Of a DNA stretch of 64,000 bases, positions 34,325 to 43,045 are shown in pieces. The translations under genes were made by a program, and so were the position numbers. Below the pieces are notes generated by a model. That model had not been told where the DNA came from, searched no databases, and worked only from the letters and a program-made list of their open reading frames with translations. Each line of letters opens with the position of its first letter. Position 1 is the first letter of the stretch. Source of the stretch: Balneola sp. MJW-20 (GTDB lineage Bacteria > Bacteroidota > Rhodothermia > Balneolales > Balneolaceae); assembly GCF_040811775.1 (NCBI RefSeq), contig NZ_JBFNXW010000001.1, positions 1,116,001-1,180,000 on the forward strand, read 5' to 3'.

Positions 34325-35143
34325 TCAGTCCCACTCCGGGGCAAAGTCCGGATTCACATAGCGTGTGGTCTTATCCAGATCATCGATCGCAAAAAAGTCA
34401 TCATCTTCAAGGGCAAAATCATATACATCCATATTTTGCTGTAAATGCTCTTTGCTGGATGCTTTTGGGATCGTAACAACCTGTTCCTGCTCTATTAGCC
34501 ATCGTATTGCTATCTGAGCAGGGGTCTTACCATACTTTTCAGCAAGTTCGTTTAATAAAGGGTGATCAGTCACATTACCCTGTCCCAGCGGACTATAGGC
34601 TGTAACCATAATGTCATTATCAGCTGCATACTCCAGCAGATCAAACTGTCCTAGCAAGGCATGATATTCAACCTGATTGCAAAAAATTGGAGCTCCAAAT
34701 TCATCATTTACTTCTTTCAGAAGCTTCATAGGAAAATTTGCAACCCCGATATTCAACGCTTTACCCTGATCCCTAAGGGACAACATTGCCTCGATGGTCT
34801 TTTCAAGGTCATGATCAGGATCAGGCCAGTGGATCAACAGCAAGTCCAGATAAGGCGTATCCAGTTCTTTAAGCGATGCTTCTGTAGACTTTAAGACATC
34901 GTCATAATCTAAATTTGTATGCCAGACCTTTGTAGTTAAAAAGATCTCTTCTCTTTTGATATGTGAACTCTTAATAGCATTTCCGACTTCTCGTTCGTTG
35001 CGATACATTTGAGCAGTATCAATATGCCTGTATCCCATATTTAGGGCTTGCTTGACGACCTGTTCACATTCTTTCCCGATGAGTTTGAAAGTACCAAGGC
35101 CAATTTCCGGTACGTCGATGCCTTGTATATTTTTAAATTTCAT
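34325..35143 (-). CDS. Aldo/keto reductase (2,5-diketo-gluconate reductase-like)
   Basis: The 272-residue NADPH-dependent reductase has a complete tetrad: D42, Y47 (HIDTAQMYRNE), K72 (LTTKVWH) and H105 (LLIHWPDP). The LLLIHWP and VVTIPKASSKEHLQQN motifs and the length place it with the AKR5-like bacterial family (DkgA/YvgN, methylglyoxal or diketo-gluconate reductases). It is clearly distinct from the reductase at 19245, which has the DTADMY form. It has no signal peptide. It is monocistronic, converging with the thioesterase gene. Confidence 0.9.
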   Translation of the reverse strand: MKFKNIQGIDVPEIGLGTFKLIGKECEQVVKQALNMGYRHIDTAQMYRNEREVGNAIKSSHIKREEIFLTTKVWHTNLDYDDVLKSTEASLKELDTPYLDLLLIHWPDPDHDLEKTIEAMLSLRDQGKALNIGVANFPMKLLKEVNDEFGAPIFCNQVEYHALLGQFDLLEYAADNDIMVTAYSPLGQGNVTDHPLLNELAEKYGKTPAQIAIRWLIEQEQVVTIPKASSKEHLQQNMDVYDFALEDDDFFAIDDLDKTTRYVNPDFAPEWD

Positions 35144-35225
35144 AGCTTAAAAAGCTGAGTCTCCTGTTGGTTAATTAAGTTGTTGTTATAACTGAATAAC
35201 TTCCTTTTCGGCGGATGGGTTCCGT

Positions 35226-38021
35226 TTATTTCACCAAGGTCATCTTTCTGGTCATGACCTTATTTCCCACTTCCAGCTGATATATGTACATCCCGCTGGG
35301 CATATCCGTAGCATCCCACTCCACCATTTGTTCACCGGCTGACAGATTACCCTGAACCAGAGTAGCGACCGGTTGACCGACAATATTGAATACGGACAAT
35401 CTTACCTGTGAAGCTTCCGGAAGGTAAAAAGTAATGGTTGTTAACGGGTTAAAAGGATTGGGATAATTCTGATAAAGTTCAAGATTCTGAGGAAGGTCCG
35501 TTTCTTCTTCATTTGCGGCGGAAAGCGGAGGGGTCAGGATCAGGTCGAATCGGTGATCACTGATATCTTTTCGATCTTTTGCAGACCCAGTTTCCTGATC
35601 TTCTGTTTCAGAACTTAAAAGATGATGTTCAAAAACCACTGTTTTATCTCTTGAGAGTACATGATCTGAATTGTCACTCAGATCCAACAAGGTAATTTGC
35701 CAGCCGTCAGGGATCTCGTTCCAATCTCTGATCAATATCTGGATCTCACCTTCCGTGTTTGAATTAATGTATACAGGCAGAATGATCTCACCGGTATTTT
35801 CTCTAGGTATAACTACTTTCCTGAATCTCTCATCACCCTGAATGGTATAGGTATACAAATAGTCCTGATCAGGAAACTGTAGTAATTCATGACTTTGAAA
35901 AGCCGTCACTCTTTCTGTTCCTTCGTCATCAAATTCTACTGTAAATTTGCTGCTGAACCCTTTTTTATTCATTTCCAGGGTAAACCCCGCGCGCTCCTCA
36001 TCATCCGGGATGACCGGTTCAGATATCAGTTCAGAAACTTCCATCTCTAATTTCTTATGTCCCGCTGCATTCGTAATACGTATCATGAAAGGTATATCAG
36101 CAGGAATTCGATCGGATCTGACTAATGGTTTATAAATTATATCACCGTCGCTACCGTAAGCCATCTGATAAACCACTGGTTCCGCATTCAATTCAAATTC
36201 AGATAAAAGCCGGATCAGGTGTTCAACATAAACAGGCTCTTTCACCGAATGCATAAGCCAGTTTATTCCTTCCGTTTCGTCAATAATGTTATTTTCATTA
36301 CGGTCGGTTGCATCAATTTCCCAGATAATGGTTTCAGGAGTCTCTTTATTCTTCCCACTCAGTACCGACAGGATCTCCTCGTTGTTCTTAGACTCTGAAT
36401 AAATAAAGAGCACCTGGTCTTTCTCTGATAAAGCCCTGGCTTCATCAGCATCAGTCTCAGTAAATTCTCCGGTTTTCTCATTCCAGAAATAAAGCTCAAA
36501 TTCTGCTTCTGCAGGGATATCAGATAAGTTTCGTGCATAGATATTGGTCCAGCCACTGGTCTTAAACCCTGAAATAGCGATACTGCTTTGCACAGTTTCT
36601 GCAGCAGCCTGAGCAGTCAGAGACTTTCCTGAATCGCCGGATAAGACAGAAGTTTGATTTTTTTCCTTTTTAACCGCGATCTGATTCAGGTATGGTTCTT
36701 TAGACTCATTAATAACCAGATTATCCAGGTCATCCCATATCAGCAGCTCTTTTTCTTTTTCAAGAAGGGTCACAAACTTTTCATTTTCGATGATGAGGTC
36801 CGGGGTATCCCCATTAAGGGTGGTATCACTGGTTGCGAGCCTGAAACTCTGACCGGGTAATAACGTGATATTTCTGTTTACCGTAATTCCGGTTTCCCGA
36901 TTCCCCAGCTTCCAGTCTCTGATACTAACCGGTACCGATTCATTATTAAGAATTTCAATTCCTTTTAGATCATTGTCTGTGATCTGCATATTGGTGATGG
37001 AAAGTTTAGGTACTTCATCATCCCTTATGACCAAACTATGTTGTAAAAAATCTCCAAAATTACCGGAAGAGAGATTTTCTAAACTAAAGGTCGCTGTTTC
37101 GATTCCTTCATAATTCTCATCATCCTTTAAGGGTATCTGAATTTCATATACCCGGTCACCCGAGATCCCGGTGAAATTGATCGTCGCCCTTTTAAAAGCC
37201 TCAATATCCTCTGTACCTACATTAGACCTGAGTGTATCATAAACTACATCTACACTTAGTCTTGAACCGTCATGCTCAAAAACAGCTACATTAAGACTGG
37301 CGTATAATTCTCCCTCAATTACCCTGCTTACGGTTTGATCGAACTGCAGAACCGGTGGATTTAAAACATTAAAGGATGTGCCCAGATTATTGAATGCAAC
37401 ATCACTGAGGTTCCAGTTTGAACTTTTCGCCACAAGTTCTGTGAGCATTTTACGGGTACCGCTAGCACCGTTTCTGATAAAGTATTGATAATTATTCCCT
37501 CTGCCCAGGCTTACCAGTGTGCCTTCTTCAGGATCCAGGCTTTCCGGAATATCGGATCCTACTTCATCATCTTTTTTCCAGATATGTTCATCTCCCCAGC
37601 CGATCCCGTATATAAAGCGATAAGATTCGTCTTCATATTGGTAAGTAAATAATCTTTTATCGCTTCGGCGAAGATCCAGGTAACCTGATAAGGTGTAAAG
37701 ATAATTTTCGGAACCATCCACATGAATGGTGGTGCCTGCTTCTATCTGATGATCGAATTCAAGAGAGAGTTCATCCCCCTGCAGTATCTTCTCTTTGACA
37801 GACCATTGACCGCTGCTGAAGAAAACTTTCGTACCTTTTTCGATATCGATAAGCGGAATGATGTCGAAGCTGTGATCATCAGCATTTACCGTAACCGTCA
37901 GAATGTCGCCGGGAAGCAACACCGATTGCGCAATCATCTTTGCCGGAGCGGCAAAGAGCGCAAGAAAAAGGGCGATATGTAGGGTTCTCTTAAGGGTTCT
38001 GTATAGTACCGTTCGTACCAT
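35226..38021 (-). CDS. Secreted multidomain protein with Calx-beta-like, lamin-tail-like and T9SS sorting domains
   Basis: The protein of about 931 residues has a signal peptide (...HIALFLALFAAPAKMIAQ) and an N-terminal beta-rich region of about 210 residues. A Calx-beta-like repeat follows at ~225-335 (VIEGELYASLNV ... DDENYEGIETATFSLENLS), then a lamin-tail-like domain (ITNMQITDNDLKGIEILNN ... IRDWKLG). After further beta-rich domains it ends in a T9SS type A sorting domain (NYPNPFNPLTT ... SGMYIYQLEVGN ... MTLVK). I use ATG 38021; an in-frame GTG two codons upstream is possible and neither has a strong Shine-Dalgarno. The protein is exported by T9SS and probably surface-attached; its partner or ligand is unknown. 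It is monocistronic. Confidence 0.85.
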   Translation of the reverse strand: MVRTVLYRTLKRTLHIALFLALFAAPAKMIAQSVLLPGDILTVTVNADDHSFDIIPLIDIEKGTKVFFSSGQWSVKEKILQGDELSLEFDHQIEAGTTIHVDGSENYLYTLSGYLDLRRSDKRLFTYQYEDESYRFIYGIGWGDEHIWKKDDEVGSDIPESLDPEEGTLVSLGRGNNYQYFIRNGASGTRKMLTELVAKSSNWNLSDVAFNNLGTSFNVLNPPVLQFDQTVSRVIEGELYASLNVAVFEHDGSRLSVDVVYDTLRSNVGTEDIEAFKRATINFTGISGDRVYEIQIPLKDDENYEGIETATFSLENLSSGNFGDFLQHSLVIRDDEVPKLSITNMQITDNDLKGIEILNNESVPVSIRDWKLGNRETGITVNRNITLLPGQSFRLATSDTTLNGDTPDLIIENEKFVTLLEKEKELLIWDDLDNLVINESKEPYLNQIAVKKEKNQTSVLSGDSGKSLTAQAAAETVQSSIAISGFKTSGWTNIYARNLSDIPAEAEFELYFWNEKTGEFTETDADEARALSEKDQVLFIYSESKNNEEILSVLSGKNKETPETIIWEIDATDRNENNIIDETEGINWLMHSVKEPVYVEHLIRLLSEFELNAEPVVYQMAYGSDGDIIYKPLVRSDRIPADIPFMIRITNAAGHKKLEMEVSELISEPVIPDDEERAGFTLEMNKKGFSSKFTVEFDDEGTERVTAFQSHELLQFPDQDYLYTYTIQGDERFRKVVIPRENTGEIILPVYINSNTEGEIQILIRDWNEIPDGWQITLLDLSDNSDHVLSRDKTVVFEHHLLSSETEDQETGSAKDRKDISDHRFDLILTPPLSAANEEETDLPQNLELYQNYPNPFNPLTTITFYLPEASQVRLSVFNIVGQPVATLVQGNLSAGEQMVEWDATDMPSGMYIYQLEVGNKVMTRKMTLVK

Positions 38022-38113
38022 AGGCACTCTGGTCTGGTTGCTAACACAATACCCTCTTAATTAACATATTTTCGAACACAAAGGCATATAAAATTTAGCC
38101 TTTTATGAATTTT

Positions 38114-39415
38114 TTAATCATCCAGGTTTGGTTCGCCCAGTTTATTCTCTGAAGAGGCCACAGCTACTGAAACCGCTGCATCCCCGGTAATGTTTACAGT
38201 CGTCCGCATCATATCAAGTATCCGGTCTACACCTAGTATTAAAGCTATACCTGCGGTCGGCACCTGTATTGCTTCGAGTACGATCACCAGCATTACAATT
38301 CCTGCCCCGGGCACGCCTGCAGCCCCTATTGAAGCAAGGGTTGCAGTGAGTACAATAGTCAGTTGCTGAGCGATTGTCAGGTCCATTCCCAGTGCCTGTG
38401 CAATAAATACTGCCGCAACTGCCTGGTAGAGAGAGGTGCCGTCCATATTGATGGTGGCACCGATAGGCAGTACAAAGCTGGCTACCTCATCTTCGACACC
38501 CAGATTTTTTTCCACTCTCTCCAGAGTTACTGGTAATGTGGCTGAACTTGAACTGGTACTGAATCCAAGCAGCATGGCCGGCCTGATTGCTTTGAAAAAG
38601 GTACTTAATTTCATATTGCTGGTGATCTTGAAGAGCGATGCATACACGATGAAAACATGCAGCGTCAGAGCGACGATAACTGTAATACAATACCAGCCAA
38701 GGGCCTGTAGTAACTCAACAGCCTTGCCTAGATCATCGCCTGCCAGATCGATTATTAGAGATGCCATCAGTGCAAACACACCATAGGGGGCGGTCAGCAT
38801 GATCAATTCAACAATACGTATGATCACATCATTAAAGGCGTCAAAAACATTGATAAGCAGCTTCCCTTTTTCACCTCCGATCTGAATGATCCCTATCCCC
38901 AGCAGTATAGCTACAAATACTACTTGCAGCATTCTGGAGTTATCGGATGCAGCTGAAAAGAAATTATCCGGTACGATATCTACAAAGAAATCAAGCGGAC
39001 CGCGATCCTGCACAAGTTTTGCCGTTTCACTTCGCTCCTCCACCGAACCACCATAAGCTGCCTGTAGCTCCATTTTGGTCTCCTCAGGGAGCGCTTTTCC
39101 CGGTTTGATCAGGTTTACAGCGGTCAGACCGATCGTGATCGCAAATACGGTCGTCACGATGTAGATCATGATCGTCTTACCTCCCATTCTGGATAGCTGA
39201 GCAGTATCGTTCAAACTGGTGACTCCTACCACCAGCGAAGCCAGTACGAGAGGTACAGCGATCAGCTTCAAAAGGGTAATGAAGATCGTACCGAAAGGTT
39301 TAATAAAATCCGTGGTAAAATCACCCCAGCCGGCCAGTGAGGATACCAGTCCCCAGCCTAAACCCAGAACTAGTCCTATAATGATCTGCCAGTGTAACTT
39401 CTTATACCACTTCAT
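38114..39415 (-). CDS. Dicarboxylate/amino acid:cation symporter (DAACS family)
   Basis: The 433-residue polytopic carrier is of the GltP/DctA type and imports glutamate, aspartate or C4-dicarboxylates with Na+ or H+. Family motifs are visible: the serine-rich re-entrant loop GFSTSSSSATLPVT, the LPIGATINMDGTSLYQAV sequence and AAGVPGAGIVML. Eight membrane helices and two re-entrant loops are expected. The start overlaps the upstream DUF92 stop (ATGA), so it is translationally coupled in a three-gene unit DUF3098-DUF92-symporter. Substrate specificity between glutamate/aspartate and C4-dicarboxylates is not settled by what I can see. Confidence 0.92.
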   Translation of the reverse strand: MKWYKKLHWQIIIGLVLGLGWGLVSSLAGWGDFTTDFIKPFGTIFITLLKLIAVPLVLASLVVGVTSLNDTAQLSRMGGKTIMIYIVTTVFAITIGLTAVNLIKPGKALPEETKMELQAAYGGSVEERSETAKLVQDRGPLDFFVDIVPDNFFSAASDNSRMLQVVFVAILLGIGIIQIGGEKGKLLINVFDAFNDVIIRIVELIMLTAPYGVFALMASLIIDLAGDDLGKAVELLQALGWYCITVIVALTLHVFIVYASLFKITSNMKLSTFFKAIRPAMLLGFSTSSSSATLPVTLERVEKNLGVEDEVASFVLPIGATINMDGTSLYQAVAAVFIAQALGMDLTIAQQLTIVLTATLASIGAAGVPGAGIVMLVIVLEAIQVPTAGIALILGVDRILDMMRTTVNITGDAAVSVAVASSENKLGEPNLDD

Positions 39416-40242
39416 ATTTTAGCTATTATAATTAGAATTAAACCTGTGAGGGATGCAATCCCGGTTGAGAACCAGTTAACCAGATTGTTATTAATATACA
39501 ATTCCTGTATCAGTCTCCTTCTCCAGTTACTGAAGGTGAACAAACGGTTTTGCAAACGAGCGCCAAAATAGGAATCAGCCAGACTACCTGCCACACCGGA
39601 AATAATAATAACCGTTAATTCAGCTATTCCAGCCTGCTGATTAAATATCCAGAAAGCAGCTGCAATAATTACTGAACCAACAAGTGATGCAATGGTTCCT
39701 TCCAGACTAATACCACCGTCGGTTCCGGGTTCTACTTTTTTCCAGTTACTGATCAGCCTGGTAGCTCCTTTGATCCGGTTCCCTCCGATCTCGGTAGCCC
39801 AGGTATCAGCATTAGCTGCAGCCATTGCGGCAACCCCGGCCACCAGAAATATCATCGAACCCGTTGCATACCAGACAATGATCCAAATAGCGAACCAGAA
39901 ACCGTTACACCAGACCTGTTTCCCGTTACGGCGAAATTTTTCATCCAGGAACCCCTCCCTGCCAACCATATCTTTTGACAGTAAAGACCCGCTGATAAAA
40001 AAAATCAGCACTACGGCTGCACCGGTATTACCTCCCAGACCATATGCTAGAGTCCCGAAAACAGAGGCTGCCGCGGCACCATCGAGTGTAAGCCAGTTAA
40101 ATACGAAAGAAGTGTACGACAGGATTAAAGCAAAACTGATCGCCAGCAAAAATCTAAGATAGTCGGAAGGGTCCCCTGCTATGGTTACAACGCAAACAAA
40201 AATGAAGATCAGGGAAATATTTATCCTGCGATCAGGCACCAC
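39412..40242 (-). CDS. DUF92 (TMEM19/VTE6-like) membrane protein
   Basis: The 276-residue polytopic protein carries DUF92 hallmarks: DGAAAASVFGTLAYGLGG, AAMAAANADTWATEIG, GTDGGISLEGTIAS and AGSLADSYFGA. The family includes plant VTE6, a phytyl-phosphate kinase, and archaeal/bacterial relatives that may phosphorylate isoprenoid phosphates using CTP. Here that activity is only an inference. The start is GTG (40242), placed directly after the stop of the DUF3098 gene with no gap; a GTG one codon later is an alternative, and no ATG is suitable. Its stop overlaps the symporter start. Six to seven membrane helices are likely. Confidence 0.85.
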   Translation of the reverse strand: MVPDRRINISLIFIFVCVVTIAGDPSDYLRFLLAISFALILSYTSFVFNWLTLDGAAAASVFGTLAYGLGGNTGAAVVLIFFISGSLLSKDMVGREGFLDEKFRRNGKQVWCNGFWFAIWIIVWYATGSMIFLVAGVAAMAAANADTWATEIGGNRIKGATRLISNWKKVEPGTDGGISLEGTIASLVGSVIIAAAFWIFNQQAGIAELTVIIISGVAGSLADSYFGARLQNRLFTFSNWRRRLIQELYINNNLVNWFSTGIASLTGLILIIIAKI

Positions 40243-40494
40243 TTAATCGGTGTCGGGAGCAGGACTGACTCCGGTGTTATTATGTTTCAGGATCGCAAAG
40301 ATAACGATCACATAGCCTGCCATAACCATGATCGGAGATATGTAGAGAGAAATAAATCCATTTATTTCATTCTCGAGATACATAGCAGTGAATCCGGCCA
40401 CGATCAGGAAAATGGACAACCCGATCAGCTTATAGTTAAATGCCGAAAAAAACATAGGTTTTGTATCGTTTTTTCGGGTTTTTGGATTAGCCAT
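40243..40494 (-). CDS. DUF3098 small membrane protein
   Basis: The 83-residue protein has two membrane helices (about residues 22-41 and 49-68), a basic N-terminus (MANPKTRKND) and a short acidic tail. The NYKLIGLSIFLIVAGF ... ISPIMVMAGYVIVIFAIL pattern matches DUF3098 proteins, which are restricted mainly to Bacteroidota and relatives and have no known role. In many genomes they neighbour ftsX or undecaprenyl-pyrophosphate phosphatase genes, but here the partners are DUF92 and a symporter. It is the first gene of that unit and is divergent from maf across a 95-bp promoter region. Confidence 0.75.
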   Translation of the reverse strand: MANPKTRKNDTKPMFFSAFNYKLIGLSIFLIVAGFTAMYLENEINGFISLYISPIMVMAGYVIVIFAILKHNNTGVSPAPDTD

Positions 40495-40589
40495 AGAGGG
40501 ATCTTTTTTTAAATCTTAACGAAATCGGGTTTGAAACGGTCTCATAAGTTATTTTATTTATCAAAAAAGTCCAAAAGCCGGGAGTATGA

Positions 40590-41195
40590 ATGGCTAAGCT
40601 GATCTTAGCTTCTAAAAGTCCCAGAAGAAAAAAGTTGCTGGAACAGATCGGATTACCATTTGAGATCTTTCCAAGCAACGCTTCTGAGGATATTGATCTG
40701 AAAGATCCTACAGAATTTGCAAAAACTCTTGCCATAAGAAAGGCCGAAGAAGTAGCTGCGCATTGCCCTGACAGTATCATCATAGGTGCTGACACGGTTG
40801 TTGTATTAGATAATCACATATTGAATAAACCTCAAAATCATAAAGAAGCCTTTGAAATGCTTACTATGCTGAGCGGTAATATGCATGAAGTGATAACCGG
40901 TGTCTGTCTTTTACAAACAAACAAAAAGTGCGAGATCGTTAACCGAAGAGAATTTGCAGAAATAACAGAAGTGTTCTTCCGCAACATCATGGATCATGAG
41001 ATCATAAAATATATTAAAGGTGGTTCTCCCATGGACAAAGCCGGCGGCTATGGAATACAGGATGACTGGGGTGCACTTTTTGTGGAACGAATTAACGGTG
41101 ATTACAATAATGTAGTTGGATTCCCATTATCAAGATTCTACATGGAACTTCATCGCCTGAATCCCGATGTAATTGACCAGATAATAACCGACTAG
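40590..41195 (+). CDS. maf: Maf-family nucleoside triphosphate pyrophosphatase
   Basis: The 201-residue cytoplasmic enzyme hydrolyses non-canonical or modified NTPs (dTTP/UTP or m7GTP type) to monophosphates. Characteristic motifs are LASKSPRRKKLLEQIGLPFEI at the N-terminus, GADTVVVL with the catalytic Asp in the middle, and SPMDKAGGYGIQ before the C-terminus. The length is normal. It is the first gene of a tight unit: a TPR protein gene starts 8 bp downstream and an exported protein gene overlaps that one. Their functional link to Maf is not obvious. Confidence 0.93.
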   Translation: MAKLILASKSPRRKKLLEQIGLPFEIFPSNASEDIDLKDPTEFAKTLAIRKAEEVAAHCPDSIIIGADTVVVLDNHILNKPQNHKEAFEMLTMLSGNMHEVITGVCLLQTNKKCEIVNRREFAEITEVFFRNIMDHEIIKYIKGGSPMDKAGGYGIQDDWGALFVERINGDYNNVVGFPLSRFYMELHRLNPDVIDQIITD

Positions 41196-41203
41196 ATCAG
41201 GAA

Positions 41204-43045
41204 ATGATCCGACAACTATTCATCATCATATGTACCGGTTTGATATTTTCTCTGCCTGCTCTGGGTCAGGCTGGGAGTGAGTATCAGCTTGCCGGATTTC
41301 TGATGAATCAGCAAAAATATGAGGAAGCACTCCCCCTCCTTAAGCAGATCTATGAAGATGAACCTGGTGCTTATATCATCGCTGACAGATTAGCCGAATG
41401 TCATATTCAGCTCAAGCAGTATGAAGAAGCAGTAGCGATCATGAATACCTTTCTGAACGATCCGGTGAATGAATCAAATGCACAAATCAGACTCGGTGAA
41501 CTATATCACCTCTCAGGCGATACTGCTAAAGCATTTAACACCTGGAGCAAAAATCTGGATTCCCACCGAAACGAAATACAGGTTTACCTGTCTACCGCAA
41601 ACTCCATGAGTGATCGGCGTGAATTCGATAAAGCTATTGAGGTGTATCTCAAGGGGCGAAGTAATTTTAATAACCAGCAGATCTTCTTTGGGGATCTTGC
41701 CAATGCATATATGCAGGCTGGAAAATATGATGAAGCCGTCAGTGAATGGTTAGACCTTTTAAAAGCCGTACCTAATCAGGCCGGTTACATCCAAAGAACC
41801 CTTTTAAGGTACAATGACCCACTAATTTTTGACCTTACTATACTGGAAATTGGTGATTACCTGAATTCGACACCGGTCCGAAATGAGAATTACCGCACCT
41901 TTTACGACTTCCAGATATGGCTACTACTCGAAAATAAATTATACCGCCGTGCATACTCAACTGCACTCGAGTTTGAGAACCGCACTTCTGAATACACTTA
42001 TTCCCTGTTCCGTTTGGGTCAGTCTCTGAAACAAAATAAAGAGTATGAATTAGCACAACAGGCATTCAGCTACTATGCAGATAATGACTTCAGAGAAACC
42101 CGCTGGCGAAGCCTGGAAGAAATGGCAGCCGTCAACATGGATTGGGCCAAATACCTTAAAGATTATAATCTGGACATAAAATCAGATCCTGACAGCCTGT
42201 ACCGGGAGGCAGCTTCCACCCTGGACACGATCCTGGAAGAAACTCAAAACTATAGTCGGTTGAACCGTGTATTCAGGATGAGAGCAGAGATCAGCCTCGA
42301 TCATATCTTTGATCTGACGAAAACCGAAGAGATCGAAAAAATAATGACGGAGCTATCAGGAGAAGATGAGCCGGCTGACCTTTTTTACCTTAGAGGCCGG
42401 ATCCATATTGCCAAAAAGGAATTCCCTCAAGCCAGGATCGCGCTCACCAAGGCCAATAAAATGGAGAACATTGGGGATCTGGCCCAGAAAACCCGGTATT
42501 TCCTGGCACTATCCGACTTCTTTGCAGGCGACTATGAATTTGCCAAGATCCAGCTGAAATCCCTCGGGCGGCAAAATACCTCTTATTATGCAAATGACGC
42601 TCTTCAGCTTCGACTCTGGATACAGAAAGGGCTTAGCAGTGACAGCACAGGAACTATCCTTGATACTTTTAGCAATGCCTATTATCTGACCCAGACCGGA
42701 CAAAAAGACTCAGCGAAAGTGATCTATTATTCTATGCTCGACTCAAATGAATATGCGGTTATTCATGATGATATAATGATCCTCATGCCTCAGTACAATA
42801 TTGATGCTACCGCCTACTATCTTTCTGACAATGCAATGGAAGATCTGTTTACCGGACAAGGTTCAGGTCTTGAAAATCTGATGTGGAACCGGGCAAAAAT
42901 CGGCTACGATAAATTAGGGTCTTTTGAGATCGACCGGGTGATCGGTTATTTTGAGGATCTGATATTGAGGTATCCGGAAGGAATATATGCCCCACTTGCC
43001 CGCGAGATCCTTCAGGAATTAATCAAAGAAAAGGAAAGGTCATGA
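41204..43045 (+). CDS. Exported tetratricopeptide-repeat protein
   Basis: The 613-residue protein has a Sec signal peptide (MIRQLFIIICTGLIFSLPALGQ) and helical TPR-type repeats over most of its length, e.g. GFLMNQQKYEEALPLLKQIYEDEPG, AECHIQLKQYEEAVAIMN and ANAYMQAGKYDEAVSEWLDLL. No enzymatic motif is seen. It would act as a protein-binding scaffold in the periplasm or on the membrane surface. The stop overlaps the start of the next gene by 4 bp (ATGA), so the two products are probably made in fixed ratio and may form a complex. Its place directly after maf in the same unit is unexplained. Confidence 0.85.
   Translation: MIRQLFIIICTGLIFSLPALGQAGSEYQLAGFLMNQQKYEEALPLLKQIYEDEPGAYIIADRLAECHIQLKQYEEAVAIMNTFLNDPVNESNAQIRLGELYHLSGDTAKAFNTWSKNLDSHRNEIQVYLSTANSMSDRREFDKAIEVYLKGRSNFNNQQIFFGDLANAYMQAGKYDEAVSEWLDLLKAVPNQAGYIQRTLLRYNDPLIFDLTILEIGDYLNSTPVRNENYRTFYDFQIWLLLENKLYRRAYSTALEFENRTSEYTYSLFRLGQSLKQNKEYELAQQAFSYYADNDFRETRWRSLEEMAAVNMDWAKYLKDYNLDIKSDPDSLYREAASTLDTILEETQNYSRLNRVFRMRAEISLDHIFDLTKTEEIEKIMTELSGEDEPADLFYLRGRIHIAKKEFPQARIALTKANKMENIGDLAQKTRYFLALSDFFAGDYEFAKIQLKSLGRQNTSYYANDALQLRLWIQKGLSSDSTGTILDTFSNAYYLTQTGQKDSAKVIYYSMLDSNEYAVIHDDIMILMPQYNIDATAYYLSDNAMEDLFTGQGSGLENLMWNRAKIGYDKLGSFEIDRVIGYFEDLILRYPEGIYAPLAREILQELIKEKERS

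Noticed and set aside
39692..40162. A 156-codon plus-strand frame inside the DUF92 gene
   Set aside because: Antisense to a gene with family motifs and coupled start and stop; no independent support.
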